The notes under the pieces were generated by a model that had not been told where the DNA came from, ran no database searches, and saw only the letters and a list, made by a program, of their open reading frames with translations. This document shows positions 1-5,635 of a DNA stretch of 7,698 nt, piece by piece. Positions within the stretch are counted from its first letter, which is position 1. Each line of letters starts with the position of its first letter. Source of the DNA: Bacteroidota bacterium (lineage in GTDB: Bacteria; Bacteroidota; Bacteroidia; 2-12-FULL-35-15); assembly GCA_021413595.1 (NCBI GenBank), contig JAIOQD010000109.1:1-7698 (forward strand), in the 5' to 3' direction. Made by a program: the position numbers and the translations under genes.

Positions 1-27
1 AAATAATTTTAAATTAATAATAAATAA

Positions 28-47
28 TTTTTAGACTAATCTAAAAA
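28..47. promoter_or_regulatory. DtxR/MntR-like palindromic operator
   Basis: The 20 bases form a near-perfect palindrome, with 9 of 10 symmetric pairs matching and only the 36/39 pair mismatched. The core reads TTTAGACTAATCTAAA. The shape (TTAG-n-CTAA half-sites flanked by A/T runs) resembles binding boxes of DtxR/MntR/IdeR-type iron or manganese repressors. It lies just upstream of a -7 box at 55-62 and would cover the -33 region, as expected for a repressor site. That a metal-responsive regulator binds it is inference from the motif. The sequence shows only the palindrome and its placement. Confidence 0.5.
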
Positions 48-54
48 AATGGAT

Positions 55-62
55 TATATTTG
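55..62 (+). promoter_or_regulatory. Bacteroidetes -7 promoter box
   Basis: The bases TATATTTG match the Bacteroidetes primary-sigma -7 consensus TAnnTTTG exactly. The matching -33 TTTG is not clear. TTTA at 30-33 sits at roughly the right distance and lies inside the 28-47 palindrome. Transcription would begin close to the ATG at 67, so the message would be leaderless or nearly so. Confidence 0.45.
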
Positions 63-66
63 TTGT

Positions 67-156
67 ATGAAAGCAATAAAAACCATACAACTTATTTTAA
101 TTTCTATCACTTGTATGCTGTTATTATTTCCGTCATGTAAAAAAGGAGATTCCTAA
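67..156 (+). pseudogene. Truncated lipoprotein gene, signal peptide only
   Basis: This ORF encodes 29 residues starting MKAIKTIQ. It has a hydrophobic stretch of about 17 residues, the lipobox FPSC (Cys at residue 24) and the tail KKGDS, then TAA. That is a complete Bacteroidetes lipoprotein signal peptide with almost no mature protein. 'SCKKGD' is a common start for lipoproteins of this phylum, so the body of the gene has probably been lost by deletion or by a stop mutation. None of the following roughly 250 bases restores a recognisable protein. It sits directly behind an operator-like palindrome and a -7 box, so the control region of the lost gene seems to survive. A genuine lipopeptide of six mature residues is possible but less likely. 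Confidence 0.55.
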
Positions 157-260
157 ACAAGTTCGGAATGACCAATAATAAGGCAAAACAAGTTTAATCT
201 TAGAGCCTGTATAAATTTTATATAAAGAATAACAATATCACATATTAATGCTAACGCACT

Positions 261-318
261 TTTCTCGACTCCGCTCGAAATGACCATGTGCGCGGCCATT
301 TCAAGTGGAGTCGAGAAA
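261..318. repeat. Dispersed palindromic intergenic repeat (REP-like)
   Basis: A 25-base left arm (261-285, TTTCTCGACTCCGCTCGAAA followed by TGACC) faces a 25-base right arm (294-318) across an 8-base loop. Twenty-two of 25 positions match the exact reverse complement, and one mismatch would still pair as G-U in RNA. Palindromes of this sequence type are scattered through intergenic regions of many Bacteroidetes genomes; that statement comes from general knowledge, not a search. A smaller direct repeat follows, with CGAGAAA(T/C)CGTT at 312-323 and again at 330-341. No coding sequence overlaps the repeat. Confidence 0.65.
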
Positions 319-351
319 TCGTTGGAAAGCGAGAAACCGTTTTAAATAAAA

Positions 352-409
352 TTCAAAAAGGTTCTTAAACTCTGGTAATAAATAAAGCACATTAAAAAGA
401 ACCTTTGAA
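352..409 (+). promoter_or_regulatory. Inverted repeat in the leader of the di-heme gene
   Basis: AAAGGTTCTT at 357-366 is the perfect reverse complement of AAGAACCTTT at 397-406, separated by 30 bases. With a two-A bulge the pairing extends to TTC (352-354) against GAA (407-409). The right arm ends one base before the ATG at 411, so in the mRNA the stem would put the start codon next to a 10-13 bp helix. It could modulate translation or be a protein-binding site. Only the symmetry is observed. Confidence 0.4.
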
Positions 410-410
410 T

Positions 411-1634
411 ATGAAAAAAACAATACTACTTGGAAGCATAACATTTTTTTTAGTAGTGCTGATCTCTTGTGAAAAAATGCTGCCACCAGCCCCGACAGAT
501 GAAGAAATTTTAGCTGGAACAATTCCCGGATTAAGCCAACAACAGGAAATAGAACATTTAATTGGGGATGCAGCATTTGGTGAAATATTTGGTCCTGAAC
601 AAGGGCTTGGGCCTATATTTGTTCAAACATCCTGTTCCAATTGCCATGTTGGTAATGGGAAAGGGCATCCTTCAACAATGGTTAATCGTTTTGCAAAAAT
701 TGAAAATGGACAAATAGATTATTTATTGAATCATGGAGGTCCCCAATTACAAGAGCGTGCTATTCCCGGATATTCCCCGGAAGCTTTTCCCGGTCAGGCA
801 AATGTATTTACTAAACGCTTAGCCCCGGCAGTAATGGGTTTAGGGTATATCGCAGCTTTATCTGATGCTTCTATATTAGCCAATGCTGATTCAAGCGATG
901 TTGATGGTGATGGTATTTCAGGAAGAGCGAATTATGTTTCACCTACCAATTTTTTTACTCCACAAACGATACATACTGCAAATAATGGAAAATACATTGG
1001 TCGTTTTGGTAAGAAAGCTGAAAAAGTAACCATCCAGGATCAGGTAGTATTTGCACTAAAACAGGATATTGGTATTACTTCTGATTTTGACACAGAGGAT
1101 CTATATAATATACAGTCGGGGATTAATACGGGTGATCATGTTCCTGATCCTGAGGTTTCATCAAACTTTGTGCACAGCCTTGTATTTTATATGCGCAGTT
1201 TAAAGACACCACCTCGCAGGAACATTGATGATGCAGATGTGGTAGCCGGTCAAAATTTATTTGAGGGAATCGGTTGCACAAGTTGTCATAAGTCCACATT
1301 TGTAACATCGGAGTCAGATATCAGTGCTTTAAGTAACCAAACTTTTCATCCCTATTCTGATTTTTTATTACACGATATGGGAGAACTTTTGGATGATAGT
1401 TATCCCGAAGGAAGCGCCAATAGTAATGAATGGAGAACACCACCACTTTGGGGCATTGGGCTTGCAAAAGATTCGCAAGGCGGAAATATGTTTTTACTTC
1501 ATGATGGAAGAGCAAGTACTTTTGAAAGTGTTATTTCTTACCATGGAGGCGAAGCCTCGAGTAGAAGAGCAGCATTTTATGCTTTATCGGAACAACAAAA
1601 AGCGCAAATAATAAAATTTCTGGAATCACTTTAG
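411..1634 (+). CDS. Di-heme c-type cytochrome lipoprotein (DHOR family, COG3488)
   Basis: This 407-residue exported protein belongs to the di-heme oxidoreductase family (DHOR, called 'thiol oxidoreductase-like' in COG3488). Family members are cytochromes related to MauG and bacterial di-heme peroxidases, and the physiological substrate is generally unknown. The signal peptide ends in the lipobox LISC (Cys20), so the protein should be membrane-anchored. Two c-heme sites are visible, CSNCH at 75-79 and CTSCH at 289-293. A DVDGDGISGR segment at 163-172 resembles a calcium loop. The family signatures RTPPLWGIG (342-350) and FLLHDGRAST (361-370) are present, and length fits the family. The ATG at 411 was chosen because it gives MKKTILL; an in-frame TTG at 405 adds only two residues. 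It is the first gene of a probable operon with the Rieske gene 100 bp downstream. In Bacteroidetes this family often neighbours imelysin-type iron-regulated genes; none is visible here. Confidence 0.9.
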   Translation: MKKTILLGSITFFLVVLISCEKMLPPAPTDEEILAGTIPGLSQQQEIEHLIGDAAFGEIFGPEQGLGPIFVQTSCSNCHVGNGKGHPSTMVNRFAKIENGQIDYLLNHGGPQLQERAIPGYSPEAFPGQANVFTKRLAPAVMGLGYIAALSDASILANADSSDVDGDGISGRANYVSPTNFFTPQTIHTANNGKYIGRFGKKAEKVTIQDQVVFALKQDIGITSDFDTEDLYNIQSGINTGDHVPDPEVSSNFVHSLVFYMRSLKTPPRRNIDDADVVAGQNLFEGIGCTSCHKSTFVTSESDISALSNQTFHPYSDFLLHDMGELLDDSYPEGSANSNEWRTPPLWGIGLAKDSQGGNMFLLHDGRASTFESVISYHGGEASSRRAAFYALSEQQKAQIIKFLESL

Positions 1635-1734
1635 GAAATGTTGAATTTTAAATTATTATTGTTGAATTATACCAGTATGCAAAGTCCTATTTTTTTTATG
1701 AATCATTTATAACTTATCATTTATCATTCCCCTA

Positions 1735-2175
1735 ATGGAACGTAGAAATTTTATTAAACAATGCGGAACCGTAGGATTTTCCTGCCTGGGTTTATCTGTC
1801 CTGCTCGACAGTTGTGCTGGCGTGCATCATGTTACAGGTGTGGTAAATAATAATTCTATTCAGTTAAATAAATCTGAATTTACAGTTAAAAAAAATGATA
1901 AAACCTCCTTCCGGAAATACATTATTATGAGAGTGGAGAATTCAAATTTTCCAATTGTAATATATCGTTTTTCGGAAACAGATTTTAAAGCTTTATTGCT
2001 ACGATGCACCCATCAATCGAATGAATTAAATGTAAACGGTGATCTTATTTCCTGTTCAGCACATGGGAGTGAGTTTACCAATAAAGGAGAAGTGGTTCAG
2101 GGACCTGCGGAACAATCGTTAAAATCATTTCCGATAACTATGGATGAAAATAATATTTATTTACAAATAATATAA
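1735..2175 (+). CDS. Rieske [2Fe-2S] lipoprotein with twin-arginine signal
   Basis: This 146-residue protein would carry electrons in the cell envelope. The N-terminus ERRNFIK (2-8) is a twin-arginine export motif, as expected for a protein folded around its cluster before export. A hydrophobic stretch leads to the lipobox LLDSC (Cys27). The cluster ligands are visible: C91-T-H93 and C107-S-A-H110-G-S, with 13 residues between H93 and C107. The two extra cysteines that form the disulfide in bc1-type Rieske proteins (CTHLGC...CPCHG) are replaced by N96 and A109, so this is not a canonical bc1 subunit. The gene follows the di-heme gene by 100 bp. Its TAA stop overlaps by one base an ATG in frame with the porin-like gene, which suggests translational coupling. 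A partnership with the di-heme protein is inferred from context. The physiological donor and acceptor are unknown. Confidence 0.88.
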   Translation: MERRNFIKQCGTVGFSCLGLSVLLDSCAGVHHVTGVVNNNSIQLNKSEFTVKKNDKTSFRKYIIMRVENSNFPIVIYRFSETDFKALLLRCTHQSNELNVNGDLISCSAHGSEFTNKGEVVQGPAEQSLKSFPITMDENNIYLQII

Positions 2176-2219
2176 TGAATAGCACTTCCCGACCTCCGGG
2201 GGCAAACAATTATTTACCT

Positions 2220-3443
2220 ATGAAAAAAACAATACTTTTTATTTTATTAGTAATTGCTTCACAAGCATTTTCACAAAACGATTCTTCTTTTTTAAAACGT
2301 GTTCAACCCGATACATCCAATTTAAAAATGAACATGGATGCAGTTTATAACCGCCCGTTTTTACAGATGGGGAAATTACCTGTTTCGATTGGAGGGTATT
2401 TAGAGGCGAACAGCAGTTATTTCGCTACCGATGGAGTTACTGAAGGTTTATCATTTCAAATTCCACGTATGACCATCTTCTTGTCATCAACGATAAAAAA
2501 AAGAATAAAATTTTTATCAGAAATTGAATTTGAAGAAGGTGGAAAAGAAATTGCGATCGAATTTGCTTCAATGGATATTGAGTTTCATCCTTTATTTAAT
2601 TTACGTGGTGGAGTAATAATGAATCCTATAGGGGGATTCAATCAAAATCATGATGGTCCGAAATGGGAATTTATAAGTCGTCCTATTTCTTCAACCACCA
2701 TTATTCCATCTACCTGGAGCAATGTAGGTTTTGGTCTTTTTGGAAAATATGCCCGCAATAACTGGGTATGGGCCTATGAAGCTTATTTAACAAATGGATT
2801 TGATGATAAAATAATTTCAAATCAGCAAAACAGAACTTGGCTTCCGGCAAGTAAAGAAAACCCCGAGCGATTTGAAGAAAGTTTTAATGGAGTACCACTT
2901 GTTACTGCAAAAACAGCAATTCGTTACCGAAAGTATGGAGAAATAGGCATTTCATGGATGGGCGGTGTTTACAATAAATTTAATTTAGATGGCCTGGAAG
3001 TAGATAAAAAAAGACGAGTGGATCTCCTTGCTATTGATTTTAATACCACAATTCCTAAGATCAGAACGTATATAAATGCTGAATGGGTTTGGGCAATGAT
3101 CGATGTTCCAACAACTTATATTCAACAATTTGGGAATAAACAACAAGGAGGTTTTATTGATATTGTTCAACCTGTAATTAAACGAAAAATGCTGGGATGG
3201 GAAAACAGCACTTTTAATGTTGCTTTACGACTTGAATATACCGATTATAATAAGGGTACGTTTAATGAAACCGGTGAAAACATTTATGATCATATAACAG
3301 CAATTGTTCCCGGAATTAGTTTCAGGCCTTCGTCACAAACCGTTATCAGAGCTAATTACCGCTACCATTGGGAACGTTACCTATTGGGCAATCCAGCAGC
3401 CAGAACAGCCGGGTTTCAATTCGGGTTCTCCACTTATTTTTAA
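2220..3443 (+). CDS. Outer-membrane porin-like beta-barrel protein
   Basis: This 407-residue protein is probably a channel in the outer membrane. It starts with a type I signal peptide, cleaved after AFS at residue 18 to leave Gln19. Alternating amphipathic strands follow throughout, and the chain ends in Phe (STYF), a barrel-assembly signal. Segment 144-175 (HDGPKWEFISRP, then IIPSTW and GFGLFG) and the closing strands RLEYTDYN (337-344) and VPGISFRPSS (363-372) resemble phosphate-selective-porin-type (OprO/P-like) proteins. The substrate cannot be told. The open frame extends upstream to an ATG at 2175 that overlaps the Rieske stop. That would add 15 polar residues before the signal peptide, so the ATG at 2220 (MKKTILFILL) is preferred. 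The upstream ATG may serve for coupling. It is the third gene of the presumed operon and may let the substrate of the two redox lipoproteins enter or leave. Confidence 0.75.
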   Translation: MKKTILFILLVIASQAFSQNDSSFLKRVQPDTSNLKMNMDAVYNRPFLQMGKLPVSIGGYLEANSSYFATDGVTEGLSFQIPRMTIFLSSTIKKRIKFLSEIEFEEGGKEIAIEFASMDIEFHPLFNLRGGVIMNPIGGFNQNHDGPKWEFISRPISSTTIIPSTWSNVGFGLFGKYARNNWVWAYEAYLTNGFDDKIISNQQNRTWLPASKENPERFEESFNGVPLVTAKTAIRYRKYGEIGISWMGGVYNKFNLDGLEVDKKRRVDLLAIDFNTTIPKIRTYINAEWVWAMIDVPTTYIQQFGNKQQGGFIDIVQPVIKRKMLGWENSTFNVALRLEYTDYNKGTFNETGENIYDHITAIVPGISFRPSSQTVIRANYRYHWERYLLGNPAARTAGFQFGFSTYF

Positions 3444-3466
3444 GTTTTTTTATTTTCTTACCATTA

Positions 3467-3495
3467 TTTTTTTGATATTCGTATCTCAAAAAAAA
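3467..3495. other. T-run/A-run hairpin with TTCG loop
   Basis: Seven T then GA (3467-3475) can pair with TCAAAAAAA (3486-3494), and inside this TA-TTCG-TA forms a tetraloop stem with a two-base bulge. It lies in the 80-bp gap between the porin-like and PON-like genes. No T-run follows the stem outside the helix, so it is not a standard intrinsic terminator. It may only weakly separate the two genes. Confidence 0.25.
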
Positions 3496-3523
3496 TTACA
3501 GAAAAACCCACAATCTAGTTCTT

Positions 3524-4546
3524 ATGAAATTTTTGTTTCCACTATTTCTTGTTTTTGCTTTCACAGCCTGTTCGCCTAAACTTCCTCTTGTTCAACATAG
3601 GAACAGTGTAAAAATTGCAGTTGGTCCCGGTCCCGAGGACATAGTACTTGATACATTCAGCGGTTCTTATCCCCGAATTCTGGCTTCATGTTTACAAAGA
3701 AGAAATGGAAAAGATGCGTATGCCCAAATCTGCGAAGTAAATTTAATTAACGATAGTTATAAAATTTTGAAACGATCGAATGAGCCACAAGGAATGGTAT
3801 TTCGCCCTCATGGTTTTGATCTGGTTAAGAATTTAAAAGGAGAAGTATTATTGTATTGTATTTCACACAACGAAGAAAAAAAAGAACATTCAATTATTAT
3901 TTATACCGTATTTGCTGATCACCTGCAGTTTAAAGAAAAGTTGGATTCTCCATTACTTGTTTCACCAAATGATGTTACAGCAAATTGTGCGGGAGAAATT
4001 TTTGTTACCAATGATGCGCGCAAACGTGGAAGTGCAATGGAATCATTATTGAAATTAAAAACTTCAAACGTTGTTAGTTATCACCCTACAAATCAACAAT
4101 GGAATGTAGCCGCTAACCGGTTTTCGTATGCCAATGGAATAGCCATCAATCACTGTCCTTCGGATTATGTGCTTCTTTCCACGATAAGAAGCAATAAGCT
4201 TTACATGTTGAAAAATAGGATAGATAACAAAGATCGATATGTTCCAAAAACAATTGCAAAGCTCAAGGGGCTTGACAATATTACTTTTATTACTGACAAT
4301 GAAATACTTGTTACTGCTCATCTTAACCAAATAGCCTTTTTAAAACATTATAAAGACCCTAAAAACATCTCTCCTACCGTAGTTTATCGTGTAAACATAA
4401 TTACAGGTGAATATAAAGCTGTTTATTCGAATGATGGTTCTGATATTAGTGGTGGTTCAACAGCTTTGTATTATAATGGTAAAGTATATATTTCCCAAGT
4501 ATTTGAACCCTTTCTTTTAAAATGTGATGCGGAGGATTTGAAATAG
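3524..4546 (+). CDS. Paraoxonase/arylesterase-like (PON family) lipoprotein
   Basis: This 340-residue protein is a six-bladed beta-propeller of the paraoxonase/arylesterase type; characterised members are calcium-dependent lactonases and esterases. A short signal peptide ends in the lipobox FTAC (Cys16). Compared with human PON1 from memory, the calcium ligands are all present: E38-D39 in GPEDIVLD, N149-D150 in SPND, N204 in YANGIAIN, and D251-N252 in LDNIT. The active-site histidines also match: H96 in RPHG (PON1 H115), H115 in ISHNEE (PON1 H134) and H266 in VTAHLN (PON1 H285). The C-terminus GSTALYYNGKVYISQVFEP...LLKC matches the PON ending, so the gene is complete. The PON1 disulfide partner Cys42 has no counterpart, leaving Cys334 free. 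Lactonase activity, possibly on homoserine lactones or other lactones, is inferred. It lies 80 bp behind the porin-like gene and may be co-transcribed with it. Confidence 0.85.
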   Translation: MKFLFPLFLVFAFTACSPKLPLVQHRNSVKIAVGPGPEDIVLDTFSGSYPRILASCLQRRNGKDAYAQICEVNLINDSYKILKRSNEPQGMVFRPHGFDLVKNLKGEVLLYCISHNEEKKEHSIIIYTVFADHLQFKEKLDSPLLVSPNDVTANCAGEIFVTNDARKRGSAMESLLKLKTSNVVSYHPTNQQWNVAANRFSYANGIAINHCPSDYVLLSTIRSNKLYMLKNRIDNKDRYVPKTIAKLKGLDNITFITDNEILVTAHLNQIAFLKHYKDPKNISPTVVYRVNIITGEYKAVYSNDGSDISGGSTALYYNGKVYISQVFEPFLLKCDAEDLK

Positions 4547-4741
4547 AATATTGTAAGTAAAGTTTTCAAAATAACATCAAATGTAACGAGTGGGTGTATT
4601 AGCAACTCCTCCATTTTTGATAACGGTAATGTAGGGATTGGGACAACCTTGCCAGCAGCACTAATAGATGTTAAAGGTTTTGCGAGAAGCCTCGATACTA
4701 CAACTCTCGTTTCGCCAACTTCCGGAAAAGGTGCCGAATGA
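4547..4741 (+). pseudogene. Fragment of tail-fibre/cell-surface 'NVGIGTT' protein
   Basis: Directly after the TAG of the PON-like gene, and in the same frame, 64 codons run open to TGA. There is no ATG start. The translation begins NIVSK and contains NSSIFDNGNVGIGTT followed by LPAALIDVKG. This is the signature of large Bacteroidetes surface or tail-fibre-like proteins, often ending in a peptidase S74 chaperone domain, where 'NGNVGIGTTxPxxxLxV' recurs. Neither the N-terminal body nor the C-terminal chaperone domain is present, so this is a relic. The PON-like chain ends where its family normally ends, so this is unlikely to be a native part of that protein. Confidence 0.6.
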
Positions 4742-4802
4742 AGCACTATTCTTAATTGTGTCAAATTTTAATCAGAACTAACAGGCTCTGCAAAAAAATT
4801 GC

Positions 4803-4815
4803 GTAACTTCGTTAC
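4803..4815 (+). promoter_or_regulatory. Short hairpin and weak -7-like box before ATG 4817
   Basis: GTAAC (4803-4807) and GTTAC (4811-4815) are inverted around TTC, ending one base before the ATG. The overlapping TAACTTCG (4804-4811) is one base off the TAnnTTTG -7 consensus. No -33 TTTG is seen at the right distance. The site could be a weak promoter giving a nearly leaderless message. Confidence 0.25.
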
Positions 4816-4816
4816 A

Positions 4817-5545
4817 ATGAATCTATCCAAATTTTTAAATATTACAATTCTTGTAGTATCCCTTACATGGAGTATTAATGGTGTTTCACAAGAAACAGAG
4901 GATACCAACAGCGAGAATTTTGAAGAGAACATTCCTAAAAAAGGGTTGCGTCTTGGTTTATATATAGGATCCTATTTTGCCAATCAATATACTGCCAGTA
5001 TTTATGATGGTTATGGTTTTGATATTGACGGAAAAAAAAATACCTGGGACAATAGTTTGATGAACCAAAAAATCAACAAGGAATATGGGGGGCGTGGTTA
5101 TCCAGGACAACCAGACTTGATTGCCCAGGAACTAAATGTCAATTATCAGGAATGGATCTTTAACGCAAGTGATATGCCCCTCAACATGAGGTACAGCCCT
5201 TCTTTTTCAATAGGATTAAATTGTATCTATTCGGTAGATGTTAAAAATGCGATATTATTAAATGTTAACCTTGCAAAGTTAAATATTGGTGGGAATTTTA
5301 CTATAATAACACCACAGCAGAGCGGTACTTCACAAATTAATGACCGGATCAAAACCTTTGCTATAAAAGGCGTAGAACAACGAATGATGCTTCAGTTTGG
5401 TTATCAGCGAATAATAGATGATAATGAAAAGGTTAATTTTTTTGTTGAAGGAGGTAGTCCAACCTATGAACGGGTAAATATTGGAATAAACCCAAGATTA
5501 AAGCTACAGAATGCTATAGGTTTAAGAGCTTATTATAATATTTAG
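4817..5545 (+). CDS. Secreted, probably outer-membrane protein of unknown function
   Basis: I do not recognise a named family for this 242-residue protein. A signal peptide (MNLSKFLNITILVVSL) is likely cleaved after GVS at residue 24. An acidic linker (26-39) follows, then glycine- and tyrosine-rich segments with alternating patterns typical of outer-membrane barrels: LRLGLYIGSYF (44-54), FSIGLNCIYSV (130-140), LLNVNLAKLNIGG (147-159), RMMLQFGYQRI (189-199) and NIGINPRLKLQNAIGLRAYY (221-240). A polar region with KKNTWDNSLMNQKINKEYGG (73-92) looks conserved rather than random. The ATG at 4817 was preferred over the TTG at 4799 because it begins the signal peptide. The jump FFVEGG|SPTYERV near residue 213 is abrupt, so a loop or strand pair may be missing. 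The gene stands alone after a pseudogene and converges on cphB. Confidence 0.6.
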   Translation: MNLSKFLNITILVVSLTWSINGVSQETEDTNSENFEENIPKKGLRLGLYIGSYFANQYTASIYDGYGFDIDGKKNTWDNSLMNQKINKEYGGRGYPGQPDLIAQELNVNYQEWIFNASDMPLNMRYSPSFSIGLNCIYSVDVKNAILLNVNLAKLNIGGNFTIITPQQSGTSQINDRIKTFAIKGVEQRMMLQFGYQRIIDDNEKVNFFVEGGSPTYERVNIGINPRLKLQNAIGLRAYYNI

Positions 5546-5635
5546 AAAGAAGCCCCTCCCTCCCTTTCTTCAAAGAAGAAGAAGAGATACAAGCCCAAAG
5601 CCATATAGTTTCGTAACAATTTAATTTTAAAGACA
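5546..5635. other. Convergent intergenic region with partial repeat copy
   Basis: This is the 90-bp gap between two converging genes. CTCCCTCCCTTT at 5556-5567 recurs exactly at 5661-5672, so this looks like a half copy of the palindromic element described below. TTCTTC-AAA-GAAGAA at 5566-5580 is a small perfect hairpin. It is not followed by a T-run on either strand, so terminator function is uncertain. Confidence 0.35.

Noticed and set aside
1635..1734. Possible terminator or separate promoter between the di-heme and Rieske genes
   Set aside because: There is no stem followed by a T-run. The sequence is simple, with TTATCATT direct repeats and T-runs, so an operon remains the simpler reading.
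2188..2200. CCCG-ACCTC-CGGG hairpin before the porin start
   Set aside because: Only four base pairs; too weak to report as a regulatory element.
2175..2219. Upstream ATG at 2175 as the start of the porin-like gene
   Set aside because: It adds 15 polar residues before a perfect MKKTILFILL signal peptide. The overlap with the Rieske stop may matter for coupling, but 2220 is the better start.
4471..4764. Minus-strand 97-codon frame over the PON 3' end and the relic
   Set aside because: It runs opposite two recognisable plus-strand sequences and has no family features.
202..4789. AGAGCCTGT at 202-210 and its reverse complement at 4781-4789 as possible ends of an insertion sequence
   Set aside because: Only nine bases match, there is no transposase between them and the intervening genes look native. 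Chance or a shared tiny repeat explains it.
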